The translations under genes were made by a program, and so were the position numbers. Of a stretch of DNA of 64,000 nucleotides, positions 26,645-38,639 are shown in pieces. The stretch lies in the NCBI GenBank assembly GCA_028751875.1, contig CM054156.1, positions 54,625,361 to 54,689,360 on the forward strand, in the 5' to 3' direction. Within the stretch, counting starts at the first letter, position 1. Each line of letters begins with the position of its first letter. The notes below the pieces were generated by a model that saw only the letters and a list, made by a program, of their open reading frames with translations, had not been told where the DNA came from and did no database searches. This DNA comes from Rapana venosa (Eukaryota; Mollusca; Gastropoda; Neogastropoda; Muricidae).

Positions 26645-27350
26645 CCCAACCATAACTGATAAAGAAACGAAATTCTCACAGCTGATATTTTGGTGGTAGG
26701 AAACTCATCAGTCTCAAAGGCTATTGCTCCCTGGTTCATTGCAGTTCGTCATTATACTTTTCTGCCTTTTTTTCTATCACATTGCTCAGAAAAGTGTGCT
26801 TAACTACGACAGATGTGAAGAAACAGTGCCAATGGATGAAACTGAGAAATTCAAAAGAAAGGACATTGCGCTGTAGTAACAATCTTTGTACTTCTTTATT
26901 GTAGGGGTGGGGTTTTTTGGTGTATATGCCTTTTATTAGAGCTTGATTCATTCAAAGCAGATATGTTCAAGGAATACTGAGACTTTAAATATGGGGGGGG
27001 GGGGGGGGGGGGGGGGAGGGGGGGAGTATGTTATGGCTTTTCTATGTACTTATTATGCACAAAGAGTAATTTGCATGTTTGCCTGTATATATATGTATGT
27101 ATGTGTGTGTATGAACGACAACATTTTTTAGTGTTGAAATTTTTAAAAAATCTTCTTTTTTTATATGGAAATACTTTTTGTTACTGGATGTGATCAACGT
27201 GTGTACAGTTCTGTACTTATTTCTGATGATTGTCAACTCTCTGGAATATATAATGTACAATACTTGTGTCTATGTATAAAGCAGCAGAGCTGCAGCCCCC
27301 CCCCCCCCCCCCCCTCCCCCCCCCCTTCCTCATCCCCCCCCCCCCCTTAC
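26590..27350. repeat. CA, poly-G and poly-C tracts
   Basis: CA 26590-26641, poly-G 26992-27016 and poly-C with T breaks 27297-27350, separated by unique AT-rich sequence. Confidence 0.9.
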
Positions 27351-29556
27351 TATTTGATGTACTTTTTGACTCTGTACTTGATATCAATGTACTATTAATT
27401 CAGATGAAGCTGTGTTTATAGTGAACTTTTGAATTGTATTGTTTTGAAGTCTTGAAAACAATGTGGTTTGTGTATACATGTATGTGTGGAGCTGTGTTTG
27501 CAAAAAAAAAAAAATTCTTGTGCTACTATACATGAATGTCCATACATTTCTGTGACTGTTTGTACAACAAACCTTGCCCCCTCTCTTGTTATTTTTGTCC
27601 ATGAACATGTGTGAGGTTTATTTATTCCACAACAATTTTTAACCTGTTTCCCTGCCTGTATCATTTGAAAGAAATGGTGGTGCCATTATAATGATTATGT
27701 GCTTTTTGTAAGTGTGTTTTTAAGTTGTTATGTAAAGATATATTGTTATCTGATGTTTTACATCCCTTCCCCCCTTCTCCCCTCCCTGCACCATTGTATT
27801 CTCTTAGCCTATCTTGTTCTTCTTTTTCTTCTTCTTCTTTGTTTCTATCATGTCTCATGTTTTGTTCCCATTATAATTCTACCTTCTTTTTTTTCCTGTG
27901 GGATGAATAGGAGTTCTCTTCTTTCAGCTTTTCTTTATTGGTCTTTGGTATAACAATTATTGAATGGTCTTTTCTTGTGTAAAAATAATCTTTTTTGTGA
28001 GCAACATGCTAAAATGGTTTTGTCTTGTAATCTGTACTAATCTCATCTCTTTGTCTTCCTTTTATCTTTACTGTTGGTGGGTGTGTGTTGGGAGGAAGGG
28101 GGGGGGGGGGGGGCTTTTTTGTTTTTGTTTTGTTTGTTGCTTTTTGTTGAAAGTATTTTTAGGTTAGATATTGGTCAATATACTTTATATGCAAGAGTAA
28201 TCATTAAGGATATTATACTTATAGTAGTGAATCAATATCACATGAATGAGATTTTGTTGGGGTTAGTATTTGTACTTAAGAGGTGGCATTGTTTATGCTG
28301 TCATGCTTATCATGTTAGGTTAGGGAATTTTTGTTTTTTGTTTTTTATGGTAATTTTGTGTGTGGTAATAGATAGTGACCTGTGATTGGTAAGAATCAAG
28401 AAAGTAACTAAGCATTTCAGTACCAAGATGAAACAGAAGGAATACTGATCAGAATAGTGATTGTGGGTGTCAGATAGCATTGAACATGCAACATAGGATT
28501 TTACCTGGAAGAGAGGAATTTCCCTGACCATGATGTATTTAGATTGTCTGTCTGCAATCAGACATTTGTTATTTGATTGCATTTGAAAATGCCTGGGAAG
28601 GTTTTTCAAGTCAGGACATGGTTTTTTTTGTGTTCTCTTTTGTTTAAAAAGAATATAGAGAGCAAGAAGCAGACTAAAAGAGAAAGCTGAGTTGTTGTTT
28701 TTTTTAAAAATCAAATTTAAATTGCTTTAAAATCACATTATATATATGCATAAAAATTAGGTATTTAGGTAAAATATGAAATAGAAAATCAACCAGTATG
28801 TGAATTTTTTTTTTTTTTTTGGGGGGGGGGGGGGAGGGAGGGAGATGAATATGTATTATACAAAATGTGTGTGTGTGTGGTGTGTTTTTTCTTCCAAGAA
28901 ATGTTTCCATTACGAATTCAGATTGTTGTTTGTCCATCTCTCATTATATCAAACGTGTACACTGATTGTTTGCAAATCGATGGTTTATTTTGAAAGCATA
29001 ATGTTTGTGTATCCGTAATATAAACACTTTTGTAAAAATAATTATTATATCTATTTCTCATTCAACTTTGTGCTGTAAGAACCTGTAAAGACTGTTTCAT
29101 ATTTATCTATCTTTCATTCAACTGTATGCCGAGGAAGATCTATTTATTCAATCATTGCTCTCCTCCCTCTTCCCACCCTCCCACCCCTTTCCTTTTTTTC
29201 TCAGGTTTTGCTCATTCTTTCTCCTTTTTCTTTCATTCTGTCTCTCTCACTCTCTTTCCTCCCTTCCCCCTCCCCTCTTTTCGTGTTTGTGTTCTGTTGG
29301 TTTGATAATGGTTATTAACGTTACCATCTGTATCCTCCTACCACCCACCACTTCTTCTTCTTTTTTCCCCCTTTCCCAATCTGTCACTGGTTTTGATGGC
29401 ATCTACTTTTCTATGTGATGATGGAGTGAACTGATGTTGGAATAAAGCATTTTCAACAAGACCTCTTTGTCCACGACCTTGGCCTTCCGTGACGTTGTCC
29501 ATGGTAGTGTTTGTGTGGCCTAGGGTGGTGGTGGTAATGGATGTAGCAGTTGTTCT

Positions 29557-29603
29557 GCCTTGTCTCTCTTTCTCTCTCTCTTTCTCTATCTCACTCTCTC
29601 TCA

Positions 29604-29672
<69 letters not shown>

Positions 29673-29690
29673 CTCTCTCACTCTCTCTCT
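29557..29690. repeat. CT microsatellite
   Basis: Interrupted CT, pure at 29600-29667. Confidence 0.95.
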
Positions 29691-30435
29691 CAGTAAATAT
29701 ATTCAATATTGTACTAACACAAAGGGTTCAGGCTGCCAAACTTCAGCATTCACAGATCACAACACAGATGTTATAGGCATTAGGATACCAACATTGTAAG
29801 GGATATTTCAGGGTGTTGGTCTAGGTCCATAGTTTTAAGATCCTGGATTGTGTTGTAGAGAAGTGAAGTTCTCAAAAAAGAGGGGGAGTGGGTGGGGTGG
29901 GGGGCGGGAATGGGGGGGGGGGGGGGGTATGGTCTCGCTATCCTGCCCATGAGAAGTCAGCAAAAGACGTTGTGTTAGAACTATATTTTGTCGTTCAGTT
30001 CAATTCTTGTATTCAAAAGTTCTGAAACAGGTTTTGAATAGAACCGTCCTGCAGTTTGAAAGTGTATTTATCTTTCTGTTTAGCTTGGGAAGCATGGTGT
30101 GTCCAAATGTTTCATAATTCCAACTACGTTTGTAGAGTCTGCTTTTGAAAACAATATATATAGTTAGATTTAATTTCTGTTCATATTTTGGAAAAGCACC
30201 CTGTTATTCTATCTAGATTTGCTGTGAGAGGCCATATATATATATATAGATATATATATATATGATATAGATATATAGATATAAAATCATGTATCCCTGA
30301 TATCTATTAGCGTAGATTGTATACTACAGCAGTAGATGGCTAGCAGTTAGCACTGAGCGAAGCTTGTTGGGTACTGCACTCCTCATGAGGAGGAGGAAGC
30401 TGGCTGGAGGGTTGACACTGTCGTGACTGTCACAG

Positions 30436-30546
30436 GGCTGGGGCAGGTGATTGGTCAGACCGCAGCAGCCGCTCGCACTCTCGCTTCACGTTCCATCTCT
30501 CGCACACCTTCCAGGGGCATTATGGGAATTCATGGCATAGCACCCG
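30436..30546 (+). CDS. msi: Musashi homolog, Ala/Ser/Arg linker exon
   Basis: A 111-nt (37-codon) exon starting after GTCACAG and ending CCCG|GTAAGC, phase 1 at both ends. Joined to the previous exon it reads G-LGQVIGQTAAAARTLASRSI, then SRTPSRGIMGIHGIAPG. It is GC-rich against AT-rich flanks and is open only in the frame that the neighbouring exons require. The Ala run sits where vertebrate Musashi has its polyalanine stretch. The SRSISRTPSR part is SR-like and offers possible phosphorylation sites, which is inference. Being symmetric, it could be skipped without a frameshift. Confidence 0.72.
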
Positions 30547-33500
30547 GTAAGCAAGGGGGAAAATTGTACACCACTAGGTTCCAAGCCCTTCTCTCCCTTG
30601 GATCAGGTTGCCATCGAAACTGTTCTGCAGACCGGTTGAAGCCAAAGTTCAAGATTTTAAAAAAAAAAAAAAAAAAGAGAAGAAAAAGTTTGACGGTCAT
30701 ATCTTTTTGAGAAAAAAAAGAAAAAAAAGAAAAACAAGAGAAAAATTGGCATGGGAGAGAATGGCAAGGTAGGATTACATATTGTCGTTTATTCGCCCCT
30801 TCTTTCTTGTTCTTCTGGAAGAAAAAAGGGGAGAATGGTTTTTGAAAAGTATTATTCTAGTCCCTGTATTGGGTATTGTGGTGTCCCCTTGCTGTTCTTT
30901 TTTTTCTCTCAATTATTGATCTTTGGTTTCTGTGCTGTGTTGTGAATTCGGGTGCCATGGTGTTGTGTAGCTATGAGAAGTTCCCATTCCATTCTCATTT
31001 TAGTGGTGTTGTGGCTTAAAGTTTTTGCTTTCATTTCACCTCCCAATGCCTTTATCGAAATCATCATGGATGTCCTGCCAGAAGAAAAATGTATGAAAGC
31101 TGCACAGAAGGAGCGAAAACGGACCTCGAGTTATGGAGTTTTTGTCTTTGATTTTCATGAAACATCCACGAATGCTGGTGACCTATGCTAAAGGGAAGTA
31201 ACAGACTTTGGGGGGAAAAGGAAGGAAACATTACGAATCTTTCTGATTTGGAATTTGTGAAAATGTGCCTTTAGCTGAAATGGGCTGAAGAAGACTGTGA
31301 GCTGCTGTGCGATCATTTTATGATATAACTGTATATTTTAAATCACCCAGTCTTGCAGCCTGCTATTTTATAGCTTAGACGTGTAGGGGAGTTACACTCA
31401 GTCCTTCGATGTTGATAGGATCGCATGGTTATACATGCATACACACCATCACAAACAAAACACACTGGGGGTTTTTGGGTTTATTTAAAAATCAACTCTT
31501 ATTCCAGTAGATTGTGTAACTCTTCCATAGATGAACCATCACTCATTTTTCTGTGAATTTGTTACTGCTGTATTGTTTGTATGTACGTTTGTTGTTGTTT
31601 TTTCAAACTTGTATCTTTTTCCTTGTCCATTAGTACTCTGGCCTCTCTTTTTTTTCTTTCTGATGGGTGTATGTTAGCCAAGTGGTTGATCTGTGATCTT
31701 GTCATATGATTCTCAAACTGGTAGTTGTGTATGTGGCATGTATAGCTACTGACTGCTTTAAATATTAGCGCTGGTTACTTGTTCCTTGCACTCTCATATT
31801 CCCTTCTGACTTTTTTTGGAAATATTGAATGGTTTGAAAGTGTCATGCATTTGTAATACATATCTTTGTTGTGCCTGAATTGGAATGCATATTGTGCACA
31901 AAGCAGTGAGCTTTTCTGGATTTGATCTAGTAGAATTTGAATCTGCGACTTGGTATATATGGATATATATATATTTTTTTGGCTTGGTGTTTTTGCAAGG
32001 GCTGTGTTTCTTGTGTGTGTGCGTGCTTGTTTTGAGCTGTTCATGTTGATACAATGTGTGCACTGACACGTACTTGGCTGGGGGTGTCAAGAATGTGGAT
32101 GGTCTCTTTACTGTTCTGTGATGTTATGAATTGATAAGACTCATGCCATCCCCACCCCCCCTAAAAAGAATCCAAACATTGAAAATGTATATAGGACACA
32201 AGCTGTGGGCAAAGGTTTTAATTTTAGGTTTTTAACTTTTTTTGTTCTCAAGCAAAAAATGGATTATTTCGGACAAAAAAAAAAGTATTTCCTGAAAACA
32301 ACTTTATAGAATAAAAAAGAAAAGAAATTAAAAGACTGTTTATCTTTACAGATAGGATCATGTTCCAAAAACCTCAGGCCAGACTTCATGGCCTAGGTAT
32401 CTTATTTTGCCAATATGTTTTCTGATTTGAAAGATGGTAATTTTTTAAAATTTATTTAAAGGAGCAAAAACCTACCCTCCAAAAACCCACCTAAGACAGT
32501 AAGAATGGTTAGCACCTATTTCTATGCTGTTATTATATTTCAGTGGCATTTTGTGGGTAGAAAACTGCTTTCAAAAGGAAGAGTGTTTGAAACATCATTA
32601 TCTGAAGTACAGATTTTTTTTAAAATCATTTTTGCTTGATTGTGAAACATCACTATCTCACTTTTTTTTTCAAAAAAAATCGTATAGAATTGTACAAATT
32701 ACACTGAAATTATGGCAGAAAAAAAATTGTTTTAAAGTCACAGGCGTTGAGCTCCTTTTCATAATGTTAAAGTCCTGTTTAAAAGTTGAGCTCACTGGTT
32801 TCATAGGACATCTTTCAGTATTAATTTTATTCAGACATGGCCACCTGAAGTCTGCCTTTTTTTCTTTTATTTTAATAGTTGCTGATATTTTCAGGACATT
32901 TAAAAATTCATAGTAGACATTGATTATTTAAGGATAGACAAAACATAACCCAAGGACAACCATACATGTTTTTACATGTATGACATACATTTTTTAAAAA
33001 CTGTTAGACATTTTTTCGCTGTGTCTGTTTTTACTCTTTTTTTTAAAAATCGAGTCACATTTCATTGTCATTGCTATGTTTTTGATTAGTTTAAAATGCT
33101 CTGTTGAAATTGAATCATCTTAAACCTTAAGCTTTCTTTTTAGAATTAAGTCTGCATTTTTTTTTTATCAATTGTATTTATTTCAGTCTGTACAATTTCC
33201 TCCTTTTTTTTACCTTTAATTTGTATGTGTTCAGAGGATATTTGTGATGTTGAATTTATACAGTTGCCCAATGTGTGTTTGTGGAAGTGAGTGCGGGTTG
33301 TTTGTTTTGTTTTGTTTGGGTTGATTTTTTCTTTTGTGTGTATGCAAGTTCAATTTGTAAAGGGTGGTGGTAATATTCATCAATTTGATCTTGTAAAAAT
33401 TTGATTTCCTCCCTATTTTAGTAGTTGTTCTTGTCGTATTTGCATTATATATGAAAGAAAAACCATGATTGTCATAACAGTGAAATATGTTAACATTTTT

Positions 33501-34894
33501 TACTTTTTAAAAAATTCCCGGCATTCTTGTGCATGGTATTTACTGTACAGCAGAATCCCCTGTTGCACTGCACACTATTCTTTGTCAGTTTGCTTGCTTG
33601 TAGTTTTGTAGATGATGAGTTTATGCCAAACTTTAGCTTACTAAAAAAAAAAAAAGGCTTTAAAAATGAATCAAAAAAAAGGTTCAACCTTTCTTCTTTA
33701 AATATACATGAAGCCATTCTTTTTTTTCTTTCTTTTTTAAAGTATGAAGATCTCTGATTAAAAAATTTCTGGTGAAAAAGATGCAGAGAGGATGATTTTC
33801 GTTTTTAAATCTTGAAAAAAGTTGTTTGTTTTGGGGGGGGGTTATTTTTTCGTTTTTCATCTGAGGGAAGTCATATTTCTTTGGTTCTTTTAATGCATCA
33901 TAAGCAATATCAGCCGGAAGGGGAAGGGGGGGAGGGTGTTGTTTGATTTTGATTATTTTGTTTTTCGGGTTGGTGTCTTATTTAGGTTTTTGGGGAAGGA
34001 TGGCTGTTCATTTTTTTCTTATTTTTCTGGTTTTGTTTAGCTGTTATTGATGAAGATGTCAAGCATAAGCTCATACATTTGCCTAGATGTTTAGACAGGT
34101 AATTTATGTCTTGCCTTCTTCCTAGCAGATTGGCGTTGAACTGTAGCTGAGCTAGTTTTATAACTGCATCAATGTAGATGTTTGTGTCCATACATAGTTC
34201 AGTGTATGTGAGTGTGTGTGTGTGTACGTGCGTCAGGGGGTACCAGTAATGCCTGCACCAAGAAAGCCCAACAGTTTGTTCCTACTTCAACAAATTTGTA
34301 AAATCAGACAGGGGGAAAAATCAGAACCCTCTGAGATTCAGAAACTGAAAACATTCTCAAAGAAATATAAAGCTGATCAATGAAGAAGAGCAACAACAAC
34401 AACTAAAGCAGTAACACTGTCACTCCCAAGAGAAAAAGGGAGGAAACCCAAGAGTGGAGGAAAAAAGCAAAAGCTACCAAAACCTTTCAATTTGTTTCCC
34501 TAGGAATTCAGTGAAATGCTAAGACATTTGAACAAGTCAGTCTAAAAATACATTTAAAAACATGGTTTAATTGAAAATATTGAGGTTTAAACTAGAAGTG
34601 TTTATTCGTTTTTAAATTTCTCCTTTGAAATTTAAAAAAAAATCAAATTTAACACTGGACTGAGGATTTCTTTTTTTTTAATTTGTTCCACGAATAAAAT
34701 ACTTGTAATGTGTGTCAAAGGTAAATCTTGATTTTGCCCCCAAATTTCTGATCTTTTATAAAACAGAAAAGAGGGAAATAAACTTTATTTCACTGAAGTG
34801 TATTTCAGAGGGGGAAAATACAGAAAAGTCTCAAGTAAGCAATATATACCATGCACTTAAGATTTTTTTTTCCAAGATAAAAAAAAAATCAAGC

Positions 34895-35380
34895 TAACCT
34901 AGACTGGATATTTGGGATCCAGTAAAGGTGTTTTGAAAGCAATCAACGTAACTTAGGCTGGATATTTGGGATCCAGTAAAGGTGTTTTGAAAGCAATCAA
35001 CGTAACTTAGGCTGGATATTTGGGATCTAGTAAAGGTGTTTTGAAAGCAATCAACGTAACTTAGGCTGGATATTTGGGATCTAGTAAAGGTGTTTTGAAA
35101 GCAATCAACGTAACTTAGGCTGGATATTTGGGATCTAGTAAAGGTGTTTTGAAAGCAATCAACAGAACTTAGGCTGGATATTTGGGATCTAGTAACGGTG
35201 TTTTGAAAGCAATCAACCTAACTTAGGTTAGATATTTGGGATCTAGTAAAGGTGTTTTGAAAGCAATCAACAGAACTTAGGCTGGATATTTGGGATCTAG
35301 TAAAGGTGTTTTGAAAGCAATCAACCTAACTTAGGTTAGATATTTGGGATGTAGTAAAGTTGTTTTGAAAGAAATCAACA
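34895..35380 (+). repeat. 54-bp minisatellite, nine copies
   Basis: The unit contains ACTTAGGCTGGATATTTGGG, AGTAAAGGTGTTTTG and AAAGCAATCAAC. Copies are near-identical, with edge units more diverged. Confidence 0.95.
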
Positions 35381-35902
35381 CTTTTTTTAACAAAAAAAAA
35401 TTTAAGAGAAAATAAGTAAACAAACAAAACCAAAGGCTTGTGGAATTTGTAATTAATCCAAAAGAAACACCAATTTAAAATAGGGAGAGAACAGAGAAAT
35501 TACATCAGAAATGTCATGAAACCAGGGCAGTGCTTGGTTCAAACAAGAGGACCAAAAAGAAACAAGGCTGAGACTGATGCTTAACAACAATATTCGAGTA
35601 CACAGGGTAACGATATTAATCTGTAGTTCACCATTTTCTCCCATATTTCGAATATCATTGAAGTTGTTGTTTTTTTAATGGAAAAAGGAGACAAATGATT
35701 TTTTTAAAATTCTTAATACCAAACTCAGAAATTCTTCAACGGTTTGATAAAACATAATTCAAGTTCTCCATCAATTAAAACACATTTAAATCTGGCTGGA
35801 AACGAAAAACAAAATTATAGAAAATTTGTCAGTAAGCCTACTTCAATATGTGGATAGGAGAACAAAAAAAACAAACCTCCCCCCCCAAAAAAACAACAAC
35901 AG

Positions 35903-35984
35903 ACCCCCCCCCCCCCCCCCCCCCCCCCCACCCCCCCCCCCCCCCCCCCACCCCCCCCCCAAACCCCCCCCCCCCCACCACCCA
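35903..35984. repeat. Interrupted poly-C tract
   Basis: About 80 bases of C broken by single A or AAA, followed by poly-A. Its length may be unreliable in the assembly. Confidence 0.9.
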
Positions 35985-36144
35985 AAAAAAAAAAAAAAAA
36001 TTTTTTTAAAAAGAATTTCTTGTAAAAAAAAAATCTTAATATATCAACAAAAACGATTGTTTAACCTGGAAGGAAGGAAGGCAGGAAGGCAGGAACAAAC
36101 TGGAGTGACTAACAGAAGCACACGGCGACTCTGTCTGTACCTAG

Positions 36145-36357
36145 GCATTGCTGGTTACGGCATTATACCGCCCCCTGCCCTGACTGCCGCCCCCACTGGT
36201 GACCGAGCAACCACCTCCCCTCTTTTCGCTGATTTCGGTACCGCTGCTGCTGCAGGGGCTGGTCCCTTGGCTCTTCCAGCCCCGCGCAGCGATTCCAACT
36301 CCCTCCCCATCAGCACCTCACCCCTCATGAGGGATGCGTTCGCCAGGTCCAGTATTG
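36145..36357 (+). CDS. msi: Musashi homolog, Pro/Ala/Ser linker exon
   Basis: A 213-nt (71-codon) exon after CTGTACCTAG, reading G-IAGYGIIPPPALTAAPTGDR, followed by an Ala/Gly-rich block (FADFGTAAAAGAGPLALPAP) and a Ser-rich end (SLPISTSPLMRDAFARSSI). The donor is ATTG|GTGGGT at 36357/36358, phase 1, which gives GCC when joined to the next exon. An alternative GT at 36347 would break the frame. The composition is that of an intrinsically disordered linker. High GC against poly-C and A-rich flanks marks it as exonic. The linker of this homolog is much longer than in vertebrate Musashi proteins, and this exon accounts for much of the excess. Confidence 0.76.
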
Positions 36358-37938
36358 GTGGGTTGACCTTTACTTTTAACAACATGGTTGGTTGGCTCTG
36401 TCTTTCTTTGTTTAGTTGTTGGTATATATATATGTAGTTTGGACAGTTATGTTGTGGATGTATGTATGTATGTATGTAGAGCTGGTGTCTTCTGGCAGCG
36501 AAGACAAGTGTGCTCTCTGGCTGGTTTGATTGGGTTCATTGTTTTAGACAAAAAAAAAGTAGTTTACTTTTGTTTTTGCTGGGTTGTTTAGTAGTAGACA
36601 GATTGATGTGGCTTGTCTCTCCTTTGTTTTGTTTTTAATCCAAAGTGCATGGAGTTGTGATGGCACTGAAAGTTCTTTGACAATCATTGCTCCTTTTTTT
36701 ATATAAAAAAAATGTGTGCAACAATGTGTGTGTGGTAAAAGAAATCCAATTGCAGCAACTTTGTGAAATGGAATGAGCCAAATGCCAAAGCCAGAGAGCC
36801 ATGCTTCTCTGTCGGAATATGCTTGCTAGAATGACTTAGTTTCATGTTGTAGTTGCAGCAAGTTGATATACCTGTTAACTCTGAACAGTCCTAGTTCTCT
36901 CTTCGTGTATGGGTGTATTTTTTCCTTCCTTTTGTATGTGTGTAGATATGTAGAGATGAATATGGATGGAATGGGGGTGGTATGTTATGATCATTATTAT
37001 GATTATTGCCAGGTCACTCGAGACATAAATATATAATTCATAAATGAAAATCTTTATCTTAATACAGACATTTCTTTTTCATTGCATATTAGGCATGTCT
37101 TTCTAGATTCTTGACCAACAGCCAGATAAAGTTGCTAGTGTATTACAGGGTGCTTCTGTTACTCTGTCCCAAGGGTGACCAAAAGATCCATGGTATTAAT
37201 AATTTTTTTAGTATAAAAGAGATTTTTTAAAAAAAGATAAATACACACATAACAAGATCGACATTGGTGAAGAAATAAGGCTAAATAACTTTTAAAAAAT
37301 AGTTCAGTGATGGTATTAGAGACGATAAAGAATGGCAGCGATGTGTTATGAACTCTGAACCACTGCCAGGGACATATCAATCAGTCTAGATTTAAATATC
37401 CCAGTTGCGTGAGAGCCACAATCATTTGCTGATAGTGGGGTGGGGGCTGGAATCCTTAAGTTTGTAAGTAAATGAGATTGTTGTGTTTTCTAAATCAGTA
37501 GTAAAATATGGTGATCTACATTCAGCATAATATTGTGTAACACATCTTCAGTAAAGAGATGGTATCAAGCATGGTGTCATCCCAAGCAATCAGGTTGGGT
37601 TACTTCCTGATTCAGTCTAATGACTAATATTTTTGCTAATCAAACAATGTTGCCCAGTTCTGATTTAGGGCTGTGTTCTAGGTGTACCTTGGGGTTGGGG
37701 TGTTTTGGTGGGTTTTTCCCCCTCTCTCTTGTACTCCAGTAACAAAATTTTAAATAAGTAATTTGCTAGTCATGATATTCAATGACTACATTTTCCTATA
37801 TCAGAAATGTTAGTTTATCATATTTCTTGGATATATTTCAAAACTAATTTACCCACCCCCACCCCCCACCCCCAGAAAAGAAAGAAAAACAAAAAGACAT
37901 TAAAAAAAAATAACTGGAACTTTTTTTCCTCTCTCCAG

Positions 37939-38048
37939 CACCAACTTACTTACAGAGTCAAAAAGCAGCCTTGGGAGAGAGTTACATTGAAAATGGCAAA
38001 TCCAGTATGGAAAAAAGGGGAGGGTCAGCCTTTATGTTCCTTAAATGA
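37939..38048 (+). other. Candidate alternative terminal coding exon
   Basis: After a strong acceptor (TTTTTTTCCTCTCTCCAG) a phase-1 frame reads PTYLQSQKAALGESYIENGK, then SSMEKRGGSAFMFLK and a stop. It would splice in frame from 36357 and give a Musashi lacking the conserved C-terminus. There is no homology and no clear poly(A) signal close by, so this may be chance. Confidence 0.22.
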
Positions 38049-38386
38049 AAGTTTTATGTAGGTGTGGTCATGTTTGGCAGCTATGACCCTTTGATTGTAG
38101 CCAGTGGGCAGGGGGGAAGACAAACACAACCCCCACTACACAAATCTCTCACTTTTCTGAACGTGTCCTCTCCCTTGCAGATCAGCTTGCTCACAAGTTT
38201 TCACAGCTGTACATCCTTTCTGCCACTCACAGTTAGAAAGTTTGGAATTCCTCAGCAGTTGATTCTGTCTTCAGACGTGTCTCTCAGTCTTTGTCTCTGT
38301 CTCTCTCAGTCTCATTGATCTGTCTCTGACTCTGTGTTTGTCTCTCTTACCTGCCTTTCATCCTCTGTGTCCTTCTCTATGCCTGT

Positions 38387-38489
<103 letters not shown>

Positions 38490-38639
38490 ACTGTTGTCCC
38501 TCACTCTCATCCTTTGGACCATATATTGGCCGGGTCATCATATCAGATCCAACTGTGACCAACCAAAAAAAAGTTTAAAAAATCAAACCATCCACACACA
38601 AAAACCACACTAGAAAGCAAAGGAAACTGCTAGTAAAGG

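Larger units (their letters stand above)
17635..30435 (+). other. msi: 12.8-kb intron between the Gly/Pro and Ala/Ser/Arg exons
   Basis: Mostly unique AT-rich sequence, T-rich on the + strand. It contains GT (20087-20171), a 33-bp repeat (22370-22534), a 19-bp repeat (23842-23917), dispersed repeat copy 2 (25098-25290), a TTC/TCC tract (25538-25862), CA (26590-26641), poly-G (26992-27016), poly-C (27297-27350), CT (29557-29690) and TA (30233-30285). No exon is supported; a good acceptor at 18187 lacks a matching donor. Confidence 0.8.
30547..36144 (+). other. msi: Intron between the Ala/Ser/Arg and Pro/Ala/Ser exons
   Basis: Unique AT-rich sequence from 30.7 to 34.9 kb with nothing recognised in it, then a 54-bp minisatellite (34895-35380) and a poly-C tract (35903-35984) 160 bp before the next exon. 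Confidence 0.8.

Noticed and set aside
30952..31191. 79-codon frame with a hydrophobic start
   Set aside because: Single frame in intron sequence, with no splice support, homology or codon bias.
36341..36352. Donor AG|GTCCAG at 36346/36347 for the Pro/Ala/Ser exon
   Set aside because: It would put the C-terminal exon out of frame. ATTG|GTGGGT at 36357/36358 keeps it.
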